NCBI GenBank assembly: GCA_933207985.1
Contig: OW240921.1
Location: 3,920,791 to 3,984,790 of the forward strand
From: Pelobates cultripes
Taxonomy: Eukaryota > Chordata > Amphibia > Anura > Pelobatidae
Length of the DNA: 64,000 nucleotides
Direction of reading: 5' to 3'
Positions 1 to 10,369 of this stretch are shown here, piece after piece. The position numbers were made by a program, and so were the translations under genes. Each line of letters starts with the position of its first letter. Positions within the stretch are counted from its first letter, which is position 1. Under the pieces are notes generated by a model, which was given only the letters and a program-made list of their open reading frames with translations, ran no database searches and was not told where the DNA came from.

Positions 1-467
1 GAATAATCACTAAATCCCAAAACGTACAATACACTCAGACACTCCCACACAAAATCCTCCCCTCTGCCTGTGATACAATTACCTTACACAATGGGTTAAT
101 GTAATTATCATAGGCAGAGAAATACAGTTTTTCCACATTATTCATAACTTTAAAAGTATACATCACATTCACATAAACTTACATTTTCAGAATCCGCATA
201 CTCCAAATACAAACATATGTCAAAATCATCCAAATTGGTCAAGTGGTTCAAAAGATAGATCGTAGTCCTTGGTGACCAAAGGAAGCATGGCTTTTCTGCC
301 CAAAACCAGTTCCACAGAGTCTTTTATCCTGGAGATAATTGGGAAGTAATCCAATTATCTCCAAAGACAGAGGCAAAACTCCATTGAACACATGGTAGAC
401 AAAAGACAATAAAATACATAAAAATATATAACTGTGCAGCTATTGCATAAAACAGGTACATTCAACA
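1..467. other. Intron or flank of hepsin; no recognised feature
   Basis: AT-rich sequence with no exon, RNA gene or repeat family that I recognise. It should belong to a hepsin intron or to upstream flank, because the last hepsin exon lies downstream on the + strand. Confidence 0.4.
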
Positions 468-523
468 TACAGTTGCAAGAAAAAGTATGTGAACCTTTTG
501 GAATGATATGGATTTCTGCACAA

Positions 524-1409
524 TGTAGTGGATGGCCATGAGCTGCCCTGGGACTTGTATTATGTGTAACCTGTACTCGTCTATTTGCTAAATGTCTATG
601 CAGTAAGGGAATGCATTTGTGTAAAATAGCTAAGTTCTATGTGTAAAATGTATTGGATTCGTCGGAATGTTAGGTAGTTTCATTCCCTTAGTTTGTTCGA
701 ATGAAACTACCGAACAGTCAGACCTCCCCTGTGTGAAGTGTGCCTTCAATTACCCGTTGCAACATTGTTGCGAATGGGTAATTGACAAGCTGTGTAGCAA
801 TCCTTTGTTCTCAGGGGTGGCCGCCATTCGAGAAACGAACACGTGGCGGCGGCCATCTTAACCTCCCGAACAGCGGTGTTTTGCCGTCGAGTGTCTGGAA
901 CTCAAAACGGACACTCGACTAGGCGAACACCGCTGAGACCTCCATCAGCCCGGTCCGTTCGGCTGCAAACTACCGAACGGCCCCTCGTTCGGTAGGCATA
1001 ATCAACCGAACGAGGGGATTCAGGCCAACCCTGCCAAGCCTTTATAGCTGAAGCCTTTTCCAGGACCGACCGCAGGGCCCAATCGCATGGAGCCCAATTC
1101 GGCTAGTTCATCCAGCACGGTCGGTCATTTTATTCCCTCCAGGAAATTCCCGAACCCCTGGTCTGATCTGGGTGATTTTTGGATATGTTGTTCACCCAGA
1201 TCAGGGCTACCAGGGGATGTATAATTTAAAGTGGTACCTCTAGGTTTAGGGGTACATCCAGAAACTGGGGGAATTGCTGTACTGGATAAGGGGATTATGA
1301 TACCGGCTGAGGGGAGGAGATGTGTCGGAGGTTACCAGGACAGGATTGGCTACTGTATTAATGAATGGAAATCCCTACCTTAAATGGGAGCATGCTATAT
1401 AAGGCTACA
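524..1409. mobile_element. Solo LTR (Gypsy-type) inside the Tc1 left terminus
   Basis: An 886-bp insert starting TGTAG and ending CTACA, that is TG…CA termini with a 5-bp inverted repeat. It is flanked by the 5-bp duplication CACAA at 519-523 and 1410-1414. The Tc1 terminal repeat sequence resumes exactly after the second copy, as confirmed by the undisrupted right-hand Tc1 terminus. There are no internal gag-pol sequences, so it is a solo LTR left by recombination between two LTRs. The interior is rich in short palindromes containing CCGAACG and in blocks such as GCGGTGTT…AACACCGC, which also occur in the solo LTR at 4531-5512. The two are therefore related families. Assignment to Gypsy is inferred from the 5-bp duplication and from a Gypsy pol elsewhere in the window. 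Confidence 0.85.
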
Positions 1410-1736
1410 CACAAATTGGTCATAAAATGTGATCTGATCATCATCTAAGTCACAACAATAGACAATCACGGTCTGCTTAAACTAATAACACACAAAGAAT
1501 GAAATGTTGCCATGTTTTTATTGAACACACCATGTAAACATTCACAGTGCAGGTGGAAAAAGTATGTGAACCCCTAGACTAATGACATCTCCAAGAGCTA
1601 GTTGGAGTAAGATGTCAGCCAACTGGAGTCCAATCAGTGAGATGAGATTGGAGGTGTTGGTTACAGCTGCCCTGCCCTATAAAAGACACATACCAGTTCT
1701 GGGTTTGCTTTTCACAGGAAGCATTGCCTGATGTGA

Positions 1737-2750
1737 ATGATGCCTCGCACAAAAGAGCTGTCAGAAGACCTACGATTAAGAATTGTTGACTTGCATAAAG
1801 CTGGAAAGGGTTATAAAAGTATCTCCAAAAGCCTTGCTGTTCATCAGTCCACAGTAAGACAAATTGTCTATAAATGGAGAAAGTTCAGCACTCCTGCTAC
1901 TCTCCCTAGGAGTGGCCATCCTGTAAAGATGACTGCAAGAGCACTGCGCAGACTGCTCAATGAGGTGAAGAAGAATCCTAGAGTGTCAGCTAAAGACTTA
2001 CAAAAGTCACTGACAAATGCTAACATCCCTGTTAGCGAATCTACAATATGTAAAACACTAAACAAGAATGGATTTCATGGGAGGATACCACAGAGGAAGC
2101 CACTGCTGTCCAAACAAAACATTGCTGCATGTTTACAGTTTGCACAAGAGCACCTGGATGTTCCACAGCAGTACTGGCAAAATATTCTGTGGACAGATGA
2201 AACCAAAGTTGAGTTGTTTGGAAGAAACACACAACACTATGTGTGGCGAAAAAAAGGCACAGCACACCAACATCAAAACCTCATCCCAACTGTGAAGTAT
2301 GGTGGTGGCGGCATCATGGTTTGGGGCTGCTTTGCTGCGTCAGGGCCTGGACGGATTGCTATGATTGAAGGAAAAATGAATTCCAAAGTTTATCAAGACA
2401 TTTTGCAGGAGAACTTAAGGCCATCTGTCTACCAGCTGAAGCTCAACAGAAGATGGGTGTTGCAACATGACAATGACCCAAAGCATAGAAGTAAATCAAC
2501 AACAGAATGGCTTAAACAGAAGAAAATACGCCTTCTGAAGTGTCCTGACCTCAACCCAATTGAGATGCTGTGGCATGACCTCAAGAAAGTGATTCACACC
2601 AGACATCCAAAGAATATTGCTGAACTGAAACAGTTCTGTAAAGAGGAATGGTCAAGCAATACTCCTGACCGTTGTGCACGTCTGATCTGCAACTATTGGA
2701 AACGTTTGGTTGAAGTTATTGCTGCCAAAGAAGGTTCAACCAGTTATTAA
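1737..2750 (+). CDS. Tc1-like transposase, full frame but DD30E spacing
   Basis: A 337-residue transposase that would bind the terminal repeats and catalyse excision and TA-targeted insertion in the nucleus. Residues 1-50 form a helix-turn-helix of the paired-like type. A GRP-like linker follows near residues 57-63 (PRSGHPV), then a second DNA-binding helix-turn-helix to about residue 120. The DDE catalytic domain follows. Its acidic residues are D154 (in WTDET), D245 (in QHDNDPKH) and E276 (in PDLNPIE), and a glycine-rich loop lies at 189-192. The family is normally DD34E, with 34 residues between the second D and the E. Here there are only 30. The usual segment between the basic/hydrophobic strand and PDLNPIE is 4 residues shorter, consistent with a 12-bp in-frame deletion at about 2541-2544. 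There are two adjacent ATGs at the start; either could be used. Length is otherwise typical (about 340). The enzyme is probably inactive despite having no stop or frameshift. Confidence 0.93.
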   Translation: MMPRTKELSEDLRLRIVDLHKAGKGYKSISKSLAVHQSTVRQIVYKWRKFSTPATLPRSGHPVKMTARALRRLLNEVKKNPRVSAKDLQKSLTNANIPVSESTICKTLNKNGFHGRIPQRKPLLSKQNIAACLQFAQEHLDVPQQYWQNILWTDETKVELFGRNTQHYVWRKKGTAHQHQNLIPTVKYGGGGIMVWGCFAASGPGRIAMIEGKMNSKVYQDILQENLRPSVYQLKLNRRWVLQHDNDPKHRSKSTTEWLKQKKIRLLKCPDLNPIEMLWHDLKKVIHTRHPKNIAELKQFCKEEWSSNTPDRCARLICNYWKRLVEVIAAKEGSTSY

Positions 2751-2972
2751 ATCCAAGGGTTCACATACTTTTTCCACCTGCACTGTGAATGTTTACATGG
2801 TGTGTTCAATAAAAACATGGCAACATTTAATTCTTTGTGTGTTATTAGTTTAAGCAGACTGTGATTGTCTATTGTTGTGACTTAGATGATGATCAGATCA
2901 CATTTTATGACCAATTTGTGCAGAAATCCATATCATTCCAAAGGGTTCACATACCTTTTTCTTGCAACTGTA

Positions 2973-3470
2973 TCCCCAGATAGCTTAGATCTGAGCGCAC
3001 ATCATTACTGAATGGCGCTCAGATCACATATATACAGTTCAACTGCCATGGAGCCAAAGTCTTTCATACAGTCTTTCATTATATGAATGGGCTCCATGGC
3101 ATAGCTATCTGGGGTATCACTATTCAAATAGGGCAAGTACCGAATGCCCCGGCTTTCGTGTCTTTGTAGGGGAAAATCAAGCGTTTCAACATGGGGCCAT
3201 AGTCTAAAGGCAGCAGGCAGGCAACCAGGCTCCTCCAATGCACAGTGGCGAGATTGGTCTTGTCACAATAATATATAAACTAGACATGTAATATATAGAC
3301 TAGAAACATGAAAATATCATTTTTTTGTGTACATAGGAATTTGTGAAATACTCCGTATATTGCAACATAGCAAGAAAAGTAAGCATCTTACTAGTAAAAT
3401 AATACAAACAATTATATGGTTATAAAACTGCAACCACTAATCACTCTTATCTGCAGGATAGTGGACCCCC
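2973..3470. other. Unassigned intron sequence with a nested inverted repeat
   Basis: No coding exon is recognised. Directly right of the Tc1 element, CCCCAGATAGCT (2974-2985) pairs with AGCTATCTGGGG (3103-3114). Inside it, TGCCATGGAGCC pairs with GGCTCCATGGCA. This could be a small hairpin MITE or a chance foldback. The rest of the stretch shows nothing I can name. Confidence 0.45.
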
Positions 3471-4530
3471 ATTTCCCATTACAACACCACTCCCATCACT
3501 CCATCACTCTCACTATCTTCCATCACTCCCACTATCTCCCATCACTCCCACCATTTCCCATCACTCACCACTCTCATTACTCCAACTATCTCCCATCACT
3601 CCACCACTCCCATCACTCCAACTATCTCCCATCACTCCCATCACTCCCACTATCTCCCATCACTCCAACTATCTCCCATCACTCCACCACTCTCATTACT
3701 CCCATCACTCCACCACTCTCATTACTCCAACTATCTCCCATCACTCACCACTCCCATCACTCCCACCATCTCCCATCACTCCACCACTCCCATTACTCCC
3801 ACTATCTCCCATCATTCCACCACTCCCATTACTCCCACTATCTCCCATCACTCCACCACTCCCATTACTCCAACTATCTCCCATCATTCCACCACTCCCA
3901 TTACTCCCACTATCTCACATCACTCCACCACTCCCATTACTCCCACTATCTCCCATCACTCCACCATTCCCATTACTCCCACTATCTCACATCACTCCAC
4001 CACTCTCATTACTCCCACTATCTCCCACCACTCCCATTACTCCCACTATCTCCCATCACTCCACCACTCCCCTTACTCCCACTATCTCCCATCACTCCAC
4101 CACTCCCATTACTCCCACTATCTCCCATCACTCCACCATTCCCATTACTCCCACTATCTCCCATCACTCCACCACTCCCATCACTCCCACCATCTCCCAT
4201 CACTCCACCACTCCCATCACTCCCACCATCTCCCATCACTCCACCACTCCCATCACTCCCACCATCTCCCATCACTCCACCACTCCCATCACTCCCAGCA
4301 TCTCCCATCACTCCACCACTCCCATTACTCCCACTATCTCCCATCACTCCACCATTCCCATTACTCCCACTATCTCCCATCACTCCACCACTCCCATCAC
4401 TCCCACCATCTCCCATCACTCCACCACTCCCATCACTCCCAGCATCTCCCATCACTCCACCACTCCCATCACTCCCAGCATCTCCCATCACTCCACCACT
4501 CCCATTACTCCCACTATCTCCCATCACTCC
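3471..4530. repeat. 36-bp minisatellite (first part)
   Basis: Tandem array of CCCATCACTCC / CCACTCCCATTACTCCCACTATCT-type units with a 36-bp main period (for example, identical phases at 4160 and 4196), built from shorter CTCCCAT-type subrepeats. Its period is a multiple of three and lacks stops in several frames. This creates long spurious open frames on both strands, which are not genes. The array is interrupted by the solo LTR at 4531-5512 and resumes at 5513. Confidence 0.95.
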
Positions 4531-5512
4531 TGTGGCAAACCTAGCCACTTTAGGTCATATTGCAGAACATTTAAAGGTTGTTTGAAATAGCTGTGTTAAC
4601 CTGGTGTAAACATTTATTTGTGTGTTTTAGAATAGAGAGCATGCATAGACTAACAGCCGAAAGCCACTAGCATGCATATGGGAGTTTCACGAACAGTGAC
4701 TCTAAACACTGTTCGTGAAACGAATAAGGTACCGAACGGGAGCCCACCCGCATAGGGTCGTGTGGCGCCCATTAACCGATTGCAGCATTGTTGCAATCGG
4801 TAGTTAATTGCTTTCCTAGGTGGCCGTCGTTCGACTACCGACCACGCGTCGGTCGGCCATCTTGGATCCTTTGTTAGCCGAGCGGTGTTTGGTCGTCGAG
4901 CGCCTGGAACTAAAATCGGCTATTCGACGGCGCAAACACCGCTGGACTTCCAGGCATTTCGGGAGCCCCGGTCTTTCGGTATTTGGGTTCTCAATAGTTG
5001 TTTGGTACTTTTAGGGAAATTTGATATAAAAGTATGCGTGCGGCGTTCGGTTATTTATGCTGGAATCTGAGCGGCACTTTCACGAAGTGTGCGCTCAGAC
5101 CCCAGCTATCTACCGAACGGTCATTTATTATAATCCCACGAATAATGTTGAAGTTATACATTTTTATGTTAAAACTCGGTTCTGCTGTACGGAGGGATAA
5201 TCCACTTAACAAGATATTCTAGTGGGAGTATCCCTCACGTACAGCAATGCATGGTGGGAGAAATGCTCTGTATATTCAGTTCCCCATGCAGTCCTCTACT
5301 GTATAACCCCTGTAAAGTGACTAAGGAAACCCCTTGCATGGGGAATTGCATAAATACTGGAGCTGTAAATACAATTGTCAGTTGACTCCCAGAACTGTGT
5401 TTCGTCCGGTTACTGGGGGATTTGGGATATTGCCTTCATTTCCAGCGCTTTACTTTGGATTACTTTCTGTACCAGCGGAGATATTGGGATTTAATATTGC
5501 AGCTCCGCTACA
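4531..5512. mobile_element. Solo LTR (Gypsy-type) inside the 36-bp minisatellite
   Basis: A 982-bp insert beginning TGTGG and ending CTACA, with the 5-bp target duplication ACTCC at 4526-4530 and 5513-5517. The minisatellite phase continues on both sides, so the boundaries are secure. It shares organisation and short blocks with the solo LTR at 524-1409 (an ATTGTTGC-centred palindrome, GGCCATCTT, GCGGTGTTTG…CAAACACCGC). It has no internal coding sequence. Open frames inside it are short and unrecognised. Confidence 0.87.
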
Positions 5513-5745
5513 ACTCCACCACTCCCATTACTCCCACTATCTCCCATCACTCCACTACTCCCATCACTCCACTACTCCCATTACTCCCACTATCTCCCAT
5601 CACTCCACTACTCCCATTACTCCCACTATCTCCCATCACTCCACTACTCCCATTACTCCCACTATCTCCCATCACTCCACTACTCCCATTACTCCCACTA
5701 TCTCACATCACTCCACCACTCCCATTACTCCCACTATCTCCCACA
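5513..5745. repeat. 36-bp minisatellite (second part)
   Basis: Continuation of the CCCATTACTCCCACTATCTCCCATCACTCC array after the LTR. These copies are more uniform and mostly carry CCACTACTCC rather than CCACCACTCC. Decayed pieces of similar composition also occur at about 5872-5935, just before the hepsin exon. Confidence 0.93.
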
Positions 5746-5871
5746 CGGGGCTGGAGAAAAACCCCTAAACAGAACATTTCTAAATGTAATAAAAACATAT
5801 TATATGATGTGTATGTTTATTATTACAATAACTTTTTAAAAATTATTATTATTTTTTGTATTTCTTTGACC
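5741..5871 (+). repeat. Direct repeat copy A flanking the hepsin exon
   Basis: About 130 bp beginning CCACACGGGGCTGGAG and ending TTTCTTTGACC. It is about 90% identical by eye to 7676-7811, in the same orientation. The two copies bracket the last hepsin exon. Either they are two insertions of one dispersed repeat or the interval was once locally duplicated. Confidence 0.75.
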
Positions 5872-6117
5872 ATCACAACCACTACTCCCCCATCTCCCGT
5901 TACTCTCCCCCTATTTCCTATTACAGGGAGTAGAATTGGAAATGTAATAGCCAAATATCAGCATATAATACAACGTATCTCCCGTTACTCTGTATTACAC
6001 ACATTCTCTGTACATTCTAATGACTGGGCTGCGATGCCACCCCTGGCAGGAGGTCTCTGGCTTGTTTGAAGCCCAGGAAAAGCTTTAAGACTCCAGCTAT
6101 TTCATTTCCCGTTGCAG

Positions 6118-6336
6118 GGGGACAGTGGCGGACCTTTCGTGTGTGAGGATACCATTTCCCGCACGTCCAGATGGCGTTTGTGTGGCATCGTGAGCTGGGG
6201 TATTGGGTGCGCACTGCCCAACAAACCTGGTGTGTACGCTAAAGTGGATCAATACCAGCGCTGGATCTACAGAGCCATGAAGGTGGGCGCAGAACCGCTG
6301 AATGTCAGACATATTGAAGGATTCATTGTTTACTAA
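6118..6336 (+). CDS. HPN: Hepsin, terminal coding exon (partial gene)
   Basis: Last coding exon of a type II transmembrane serine protease. The acceptor is a pyrimidine-rich tract ending in CAG at 6115-6117. The exon opens in phase 0 with GDSGGPF, the catalytic-serine motif of S1A (trypsin-fold) proteases. It then shows the conserved CGIVSWG and KPGVY blocks, a C-terminal amphipathic helix, and a TAA stop at 6334-6336 after about 72 residues. The stretch following GDSGGPF ([20 protein letters not shown]) closely matches what is known of vertebrate hepsin and differs from trypsins, where this loop is short. Hepsin acts at the cell surface and cleaves substrates such as pro-HGF. The upstream exons with the His and Asp of the triad, the SRCR domain and the membrane anchor are not in the window. 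The location immediately before an FXYD gene agrees with conserved HPN-FXYD synteny. The last residues (…HIEGFIVY) differ from the mammalian tail. Confidence 0.93.
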   Translation, partial: GDSGGPFVCEDTISRTSRWRLCGIVSWGIGCALPNKPGVYAKVDQYQRWIYRAMKVGAEPLNVRHIEGFIVY

Positions 6337-6428
6337 CTAATATATCAAACAAGGTCTGACAGACTAATAAGATAACATTTTGGTCTCTCACTGTAAATGT
6401 GGCAAAAAAGATAATATTTAAAATGATC
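6337..6428 (+). other. HPN: Hepsin 3' UTR, start
   Basis: Short AT-rich stretch between the stop and the 12-bp minisatellite. I see no AATAAA in it, so the transcript must use a variant signal or read into the array. Confidence 0.4.
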
Positions 6429-6429
6429 A

Positions 6430-7480
6430 AATGCCCTAAGTGGTGTCCTGGGTGGTATGCTGCATGGTATCCTGCGTGGTATCCGGTGTAATTTCCTGCT
6501 TGATATCCTGCATGGTATCCTATGTGGTGTCCTGCATGGTATCCTATGTGGTGTCCTGCATGGTATCCTGCGTGGTATCCGGTGTAATTTCCTGCTTGAT
6601 ATCCTGCATGGTATCCTATGTGGTGTCCTGCATGGTATCCTATGTGGTGTCCTGCATGGTATCCTGCGTGGTATCCGGTGTAATTTCCTGCTTGATATCC
6701 TGCATGGTATCCTATGTGGTGTCCTGCATGGTATCCTGCGTGGGGTCTGGTGTGGTATCCCAAGTGGTATCTGGTGTAGTATGCTGTGTGGTGTCCTGCG
6801 TAGTATCTGGTGTAATTTCCAGCTTAATTTCCTGCATGGTATCCTGCGTGGTATTTGGTGTAATTTTCTGCTTGATTTCCTGCTTGATATCCTGCATGGT
6901 ATTCTGTGTGGTATCCAATGTGGTATCATGTATGGTGTCCTGCGTGGTATCTGGTGTGGTGTCCTGAGTGGTATCCTGTATGGTGTCCTGCGTGGTATCT
7001 GGTGTGGTGTCCTGCGTGGTATCTGGTGTGGTGTCCTGCGTGGTATCCTGTATGGTGTCCTGCGTGGTATCTGGTGTGGTGTCCTGCGTGGTATCCTGTA
7101 TGGTGTCCTGCGTGGTATCTGGTGTGGTGTCCTGCGTGGTATCTGGTGTGGTGTCCTGCGTGGTATCCTGTATGGTGTCCTGCGTGGTATCCTGTATGGT
7201 GTCCTGCGTGGTATCCTGTATGGTGTCCTGCGTGGTATCTGGTGTGGTGTCCTGCGTGGTATCTGGTGTGGTGTCCTGCGTGGTATCCTGTATGGTGTCC
7301 TGCGTGGTATCCTGTATGGTGTCCTGCGTGGTATCCTGTATGGTGTCCTGCGTGGTATCTGGTGTGGTGTCCTGCGTGGTATCTGGTGTGGTGTCCCGCG
7401 TGGTATCCTGCATGGTATTTTTCATGGGATTCTGCATTGTAACCTGCGTGGGATTTTATGTGGTGTCCTGCATGTGTATT
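6430..7480. repeat. 12-bp minisatellite (TGGTATCCTGYR units)
   Basis: About 1 kb of 12-bp units of the form TGGTRTCCTGYR or TGGTATCTGGTG, with a dominant 24-bp and longer alternation in the second half (6930-7400). Because 12 is divisible by three and the units lack stops, three + frames and several - frames remain open for 150-340 codons. None of these is a gene. The array begins within 100 bp of the hepsin stop codon. Confidence 0.96.
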
Positions 7481-7675
7481 TGTGAGGAATCGAATGGTGT
7501 TTTGAGGACAGCAGCTTTCCAAAATGCTACCACAGTGTAAAACTATATTTCTGCCCACATACAGTTATTATAGCTGCCAGGTTAAAACCAGGTATCTGTA
7601 CTATACAGAGCATTGTCTGATAACATGTCCCAATGTGCACCGTGCCCCTCTCCATCTCCCTCACTGAATATTCAG

Positions 7676-7811
7676 CCACACGGGGCTGGAGAAAAACCCC
7701 TAAACAGAAGATTTCTAAATGTACTAAAAACATATTATATGATGTGTATATTTATTATTACAATTACTTATTTTATATTATTATTATTATTATTTTTGTA
7801 TTTCTTTGACC
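7676..7811 (+). repeat. Direct repeat copy B flanking the hepsin exon
   Basis: Second copy of the CCACACGGGGCTGGAG…TTTCTTTGACC segment at 5741-5871, in the same orientation and 1.9 kb downstream. It differs by scattered substitutions and by the length of an ATT run. Confidence 0.75.
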
Positions 7812-8250
7812 GTGCCCTCTTTTCACTTTCCCATTTTCAGACAAAATCAGACTTTGTTGGAATCACAGACATGCTGTAAAAAGATGGGGATTTCTGTAAA
7901 CAGAGAAAGCTTTGAGACTGTGTCCCACAGGAAATCTCCTAACATAACATGATCTTCATTTCTGGACATCTGGGAAAACACTCGGGCTGAGACTCCCGTG
8001 TAAGGCTTGCCAAGCTTGTGTTAAATATTATACATACTATACAATGTTACCGCCATACACTGACCATGTTACTGCCAGGACAGCATGGGATTCTTTACCA
8101 GTTTGTAGTTACAGAAAGAAAAATAGATTGTAACAGCAGATAGGACTCTGGTGGACAAAGTATCTGGCCATTATGCAATCACAAACTGACCTTACTGATT
8201 TAGTATTCACAATAGCACAAACATTATTCAATTATTTTATTGTGTTAGTC
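7812..8250. other. Unassigned intergenic sequence
   Basis: Single-copy-looking AT-rich DNA between copy B and the 56-bp array. No exon or RNA gene recognised. Confidence 0.4.
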
Positions 8251-9500
8251 TTTACGGCTCCCAATGAAAGGCTAATCTATGTTTCTACTACCCTTTCTAT
8301 ATCACTGTTACTGCTCCCACTGGAAGGCTATTCCAGGTATCTACTACCCTTTCTATATCACTGTTACTGCTCCCACTGGAAGGCTATTCCTGGTACCTAC
8401 TACCCTTTCTATATCACAGTTACTGCTCCCACTGGAAGGCTATTCCAGGTATCTACTACCCTTTCTATATCACCGTTACTGCTCCCACTGGAAAGCTATT
8501 CCAGGTATCTACTACCCTTTCTATATCACTGTTACAGCAGGCTATTCTAGGTATCTACTACCCTTTCTATATCACTGTTACTGCTCCCCCTGGAAGGCTA
8601 TTCCAGGTATCTACTACCCTTTCTATATCGCTGTTACTGCTTCTACTGGGAGGCTATTCCAGGTATCTACTACCCTTTCTATATCACTGTTACTGCTTCT
8701 ACTGGGAGGCTATTCCAGGTATCTACTACCCTTTCTATATTGCTGTTACTGCTCCCACTGGAAGGCTATTCCAGGTATCTACTACCCTTTCTATATCACT
8801 GTTACTGCTCCCACTGGAAGGCTATTCCAGGTATCTACTTACCCATTCTATTTCACTGTTACTGCTTCCACTGGAAGGCTATTCCTGCTCCCACTGGAAG
8901 GCTATTCCAGGTATCTACTACCCTTTCTATATCACTGTTACTGCTCCCACTGGAAGGCTATTCCAGGTATCTACTACCCTTTCTATATCGCTGTTACTGC
9001 TCCCACTGGAAGGCTATTCCAGGTATCTACTACCCTTTCTATATCACTGTTACTGCTCCCACTGGAAGGCTATTCCAGGTATCTACTACCCTTTCTATAT
9101 CACTGTTACTGCTCCCACTGGAAGGCTATTCCAGGTATCTACTACCCTTTCTATATCACTGTTACTGCTCCCACTGGAAGGCTATTCCAGGTATCTACTG
9201 CCCTTTCTATAACACTGTTACTGCTCCCACTGGAAGGCTATTCCAGGTATCTACTACCCTTTCTATATCACTGTTACTGCTTCTACTGGGAGGCTATACC
9301 AGGTATCTACTACCCTTTCTATATTGCTGTTACTGCTCCCACTGGAAGGCTATTCCAGGTATCTACTACCCTTTCTATATCACTGTTACTGCTTCTACTG
9401 GGAGGCTATTCCAGGTATCTACTACCCTTTCTATATCACTGTTACTGCTCCCACTGGAAGGCCATTACAGGTATCTACTACCATTTCTATAAAGTAGTGT
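8251..9500. repeat. 56-bp minisatellite derived from a CR1-type LINE segment
   Basis: About 22 units of 56 bp, with clear spacing of GCTCCCACTGG at 8943, 8999 and 9055. The unit core CACTGGAAGGCTATTCCAGGTATCTACTACC resembles the CR1-like LINE at about 35028-35090, which has CTGGAAGGCTATTCCATGCATCCACTACA in the same orientation. The last array unit runs out into AAAGTAGTGTTTCCTCACATTATT, which mirrors the LINE continuation AAAGTAATACTTCCTGATATTATT. Because 56 is not a multiple of three but no unit frame has a stop, a 446-codon open frame appears. It is not a gene. Confidence 0.9.
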
Positions 9501-10369
9501 TTCCTCACATTATTGTTCATTTCCTATCTGTATGTTCTGTAATTTTGTTGTGTTACTTTCTATATATTTTGAGATCCCTGAATGGTAAGTCTGTGATTTG
9601 CATGTCTTTCTCGCAGTAACACTGAGATTACTTGGGTTAAATCATACTCCAAATAATCATGTTACCGCACCTCAAATCTTCCATCCAAGGTAGAAGGTTT
9701 TAAGATGTAAAAAGGGAAACAATAGAAACGTTGTAATAATATAAAAAAAAAAAAAAAATCTGTGATTTAAAATCTTGGCAAAAATGCATTCTGGGAGAAT
9801 TGCCAGCCATGATTGCCAACCGTAAAAGGGCTGCCTGTTGCAGGTTTATTGAGAGTAGCACATTTAATAATTATCTTATAACATAGCAACGCACAGAAGG
9901 GTAACATGAACATGGAACTGTTGCTGACGGTCCTGTTGCCTTGTGAAATGCACACATTTATAGAGAATAATAAAGGTCATGTAATAACGTGTTTATTCCA
10001 CTAAGATTGGCACAAATAATTATTTCTGTATAATCTGATTTTAGAATACGGTACAGCGGGGAGGCGCAATAAAGGGAAAGAACGTGCAATAAGTGATCGT
10101 TTTCAATCTGATGAAATAATCATGTATTTCCAACCGGGTGTATTATATAAACTGATGGATTAATAGCCACATTTCAGACTCAGGAAAACGTTTTCAAGAT
10201 GTAAATATTGATATATAATCAATCAATCGGTTTACCAACGCAACAAATTTTGTCATGAGGTTTCTTCAACTCACAAGTGGCTATACGATCACAGACACAT
10301 GCACTGATAGACTAGTCACATTTATCATTTTACACAATCCCAACATTCATTTAATAAAGCATTGCAGCC
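9501..10369. other. Unassigned intergenic sequence with a poly(A) run
   Basis: No gene recognised. An A run lies at about 9742-9757. It could be a retroposon tail or a simple repeat. Confidence 0.4.

Larger units (their letters stand above)
470..2970 (+). mobile_element. Tc1-like DNA transposon, split by a solo LTR
   Basis: Cut-and-paste transposon of the Tc1/mariner superfamily, with TA dinucleotides at 468-469 and 2971-2972. The outer terminal repeat begins CAGTTGCAAGAAAAAG on the left, and its reverse complement ends at 2970. A second, inner copy of the transposase-binding motif (…GGAAAAAGTATGTGAACC) lies near 1550-1573 and, inverted, near 2755-2782. This gives the double IR/DR terminal structure known from Tc1 elements of fish and frogs. 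The left terminal repeat is interrupted at 524-1409 by a solo LTR with a 5-bp target duplication. Without that insert the element is about 1.6 kb, normal for the family. The transposase frame is uninterrupted, but the left end is split and the catalytic spacing is abnormal, so the copy is probably immobile. Confidence 0.93.

Noticed and set aside
3416..4585. Open frame of 389 codons rich in Pro/Ser/His, and Gly-rich frame on the other strand
   Set aside because: It is the translated 36-bp array; the frame exists because the unit has no stops.
1..6117. Further hepsin exons upstream of 6118
   Set aside because: I looked for the penultimate exon (CAGY…DACQ-type end followed by a donor) and found none. 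The intron probably extends beyond the window.
6440..7558. Six overlapping long open frames on both strands
   Set aside because: Artefact of the 12-bp repeat, which keeps several frames open. No gene-like start, splice sites or composition.
8173..9619. 446-codon and 250-codon open frames
   Set aside because: Translations of the 56-bp LINE-derived array in different phases.
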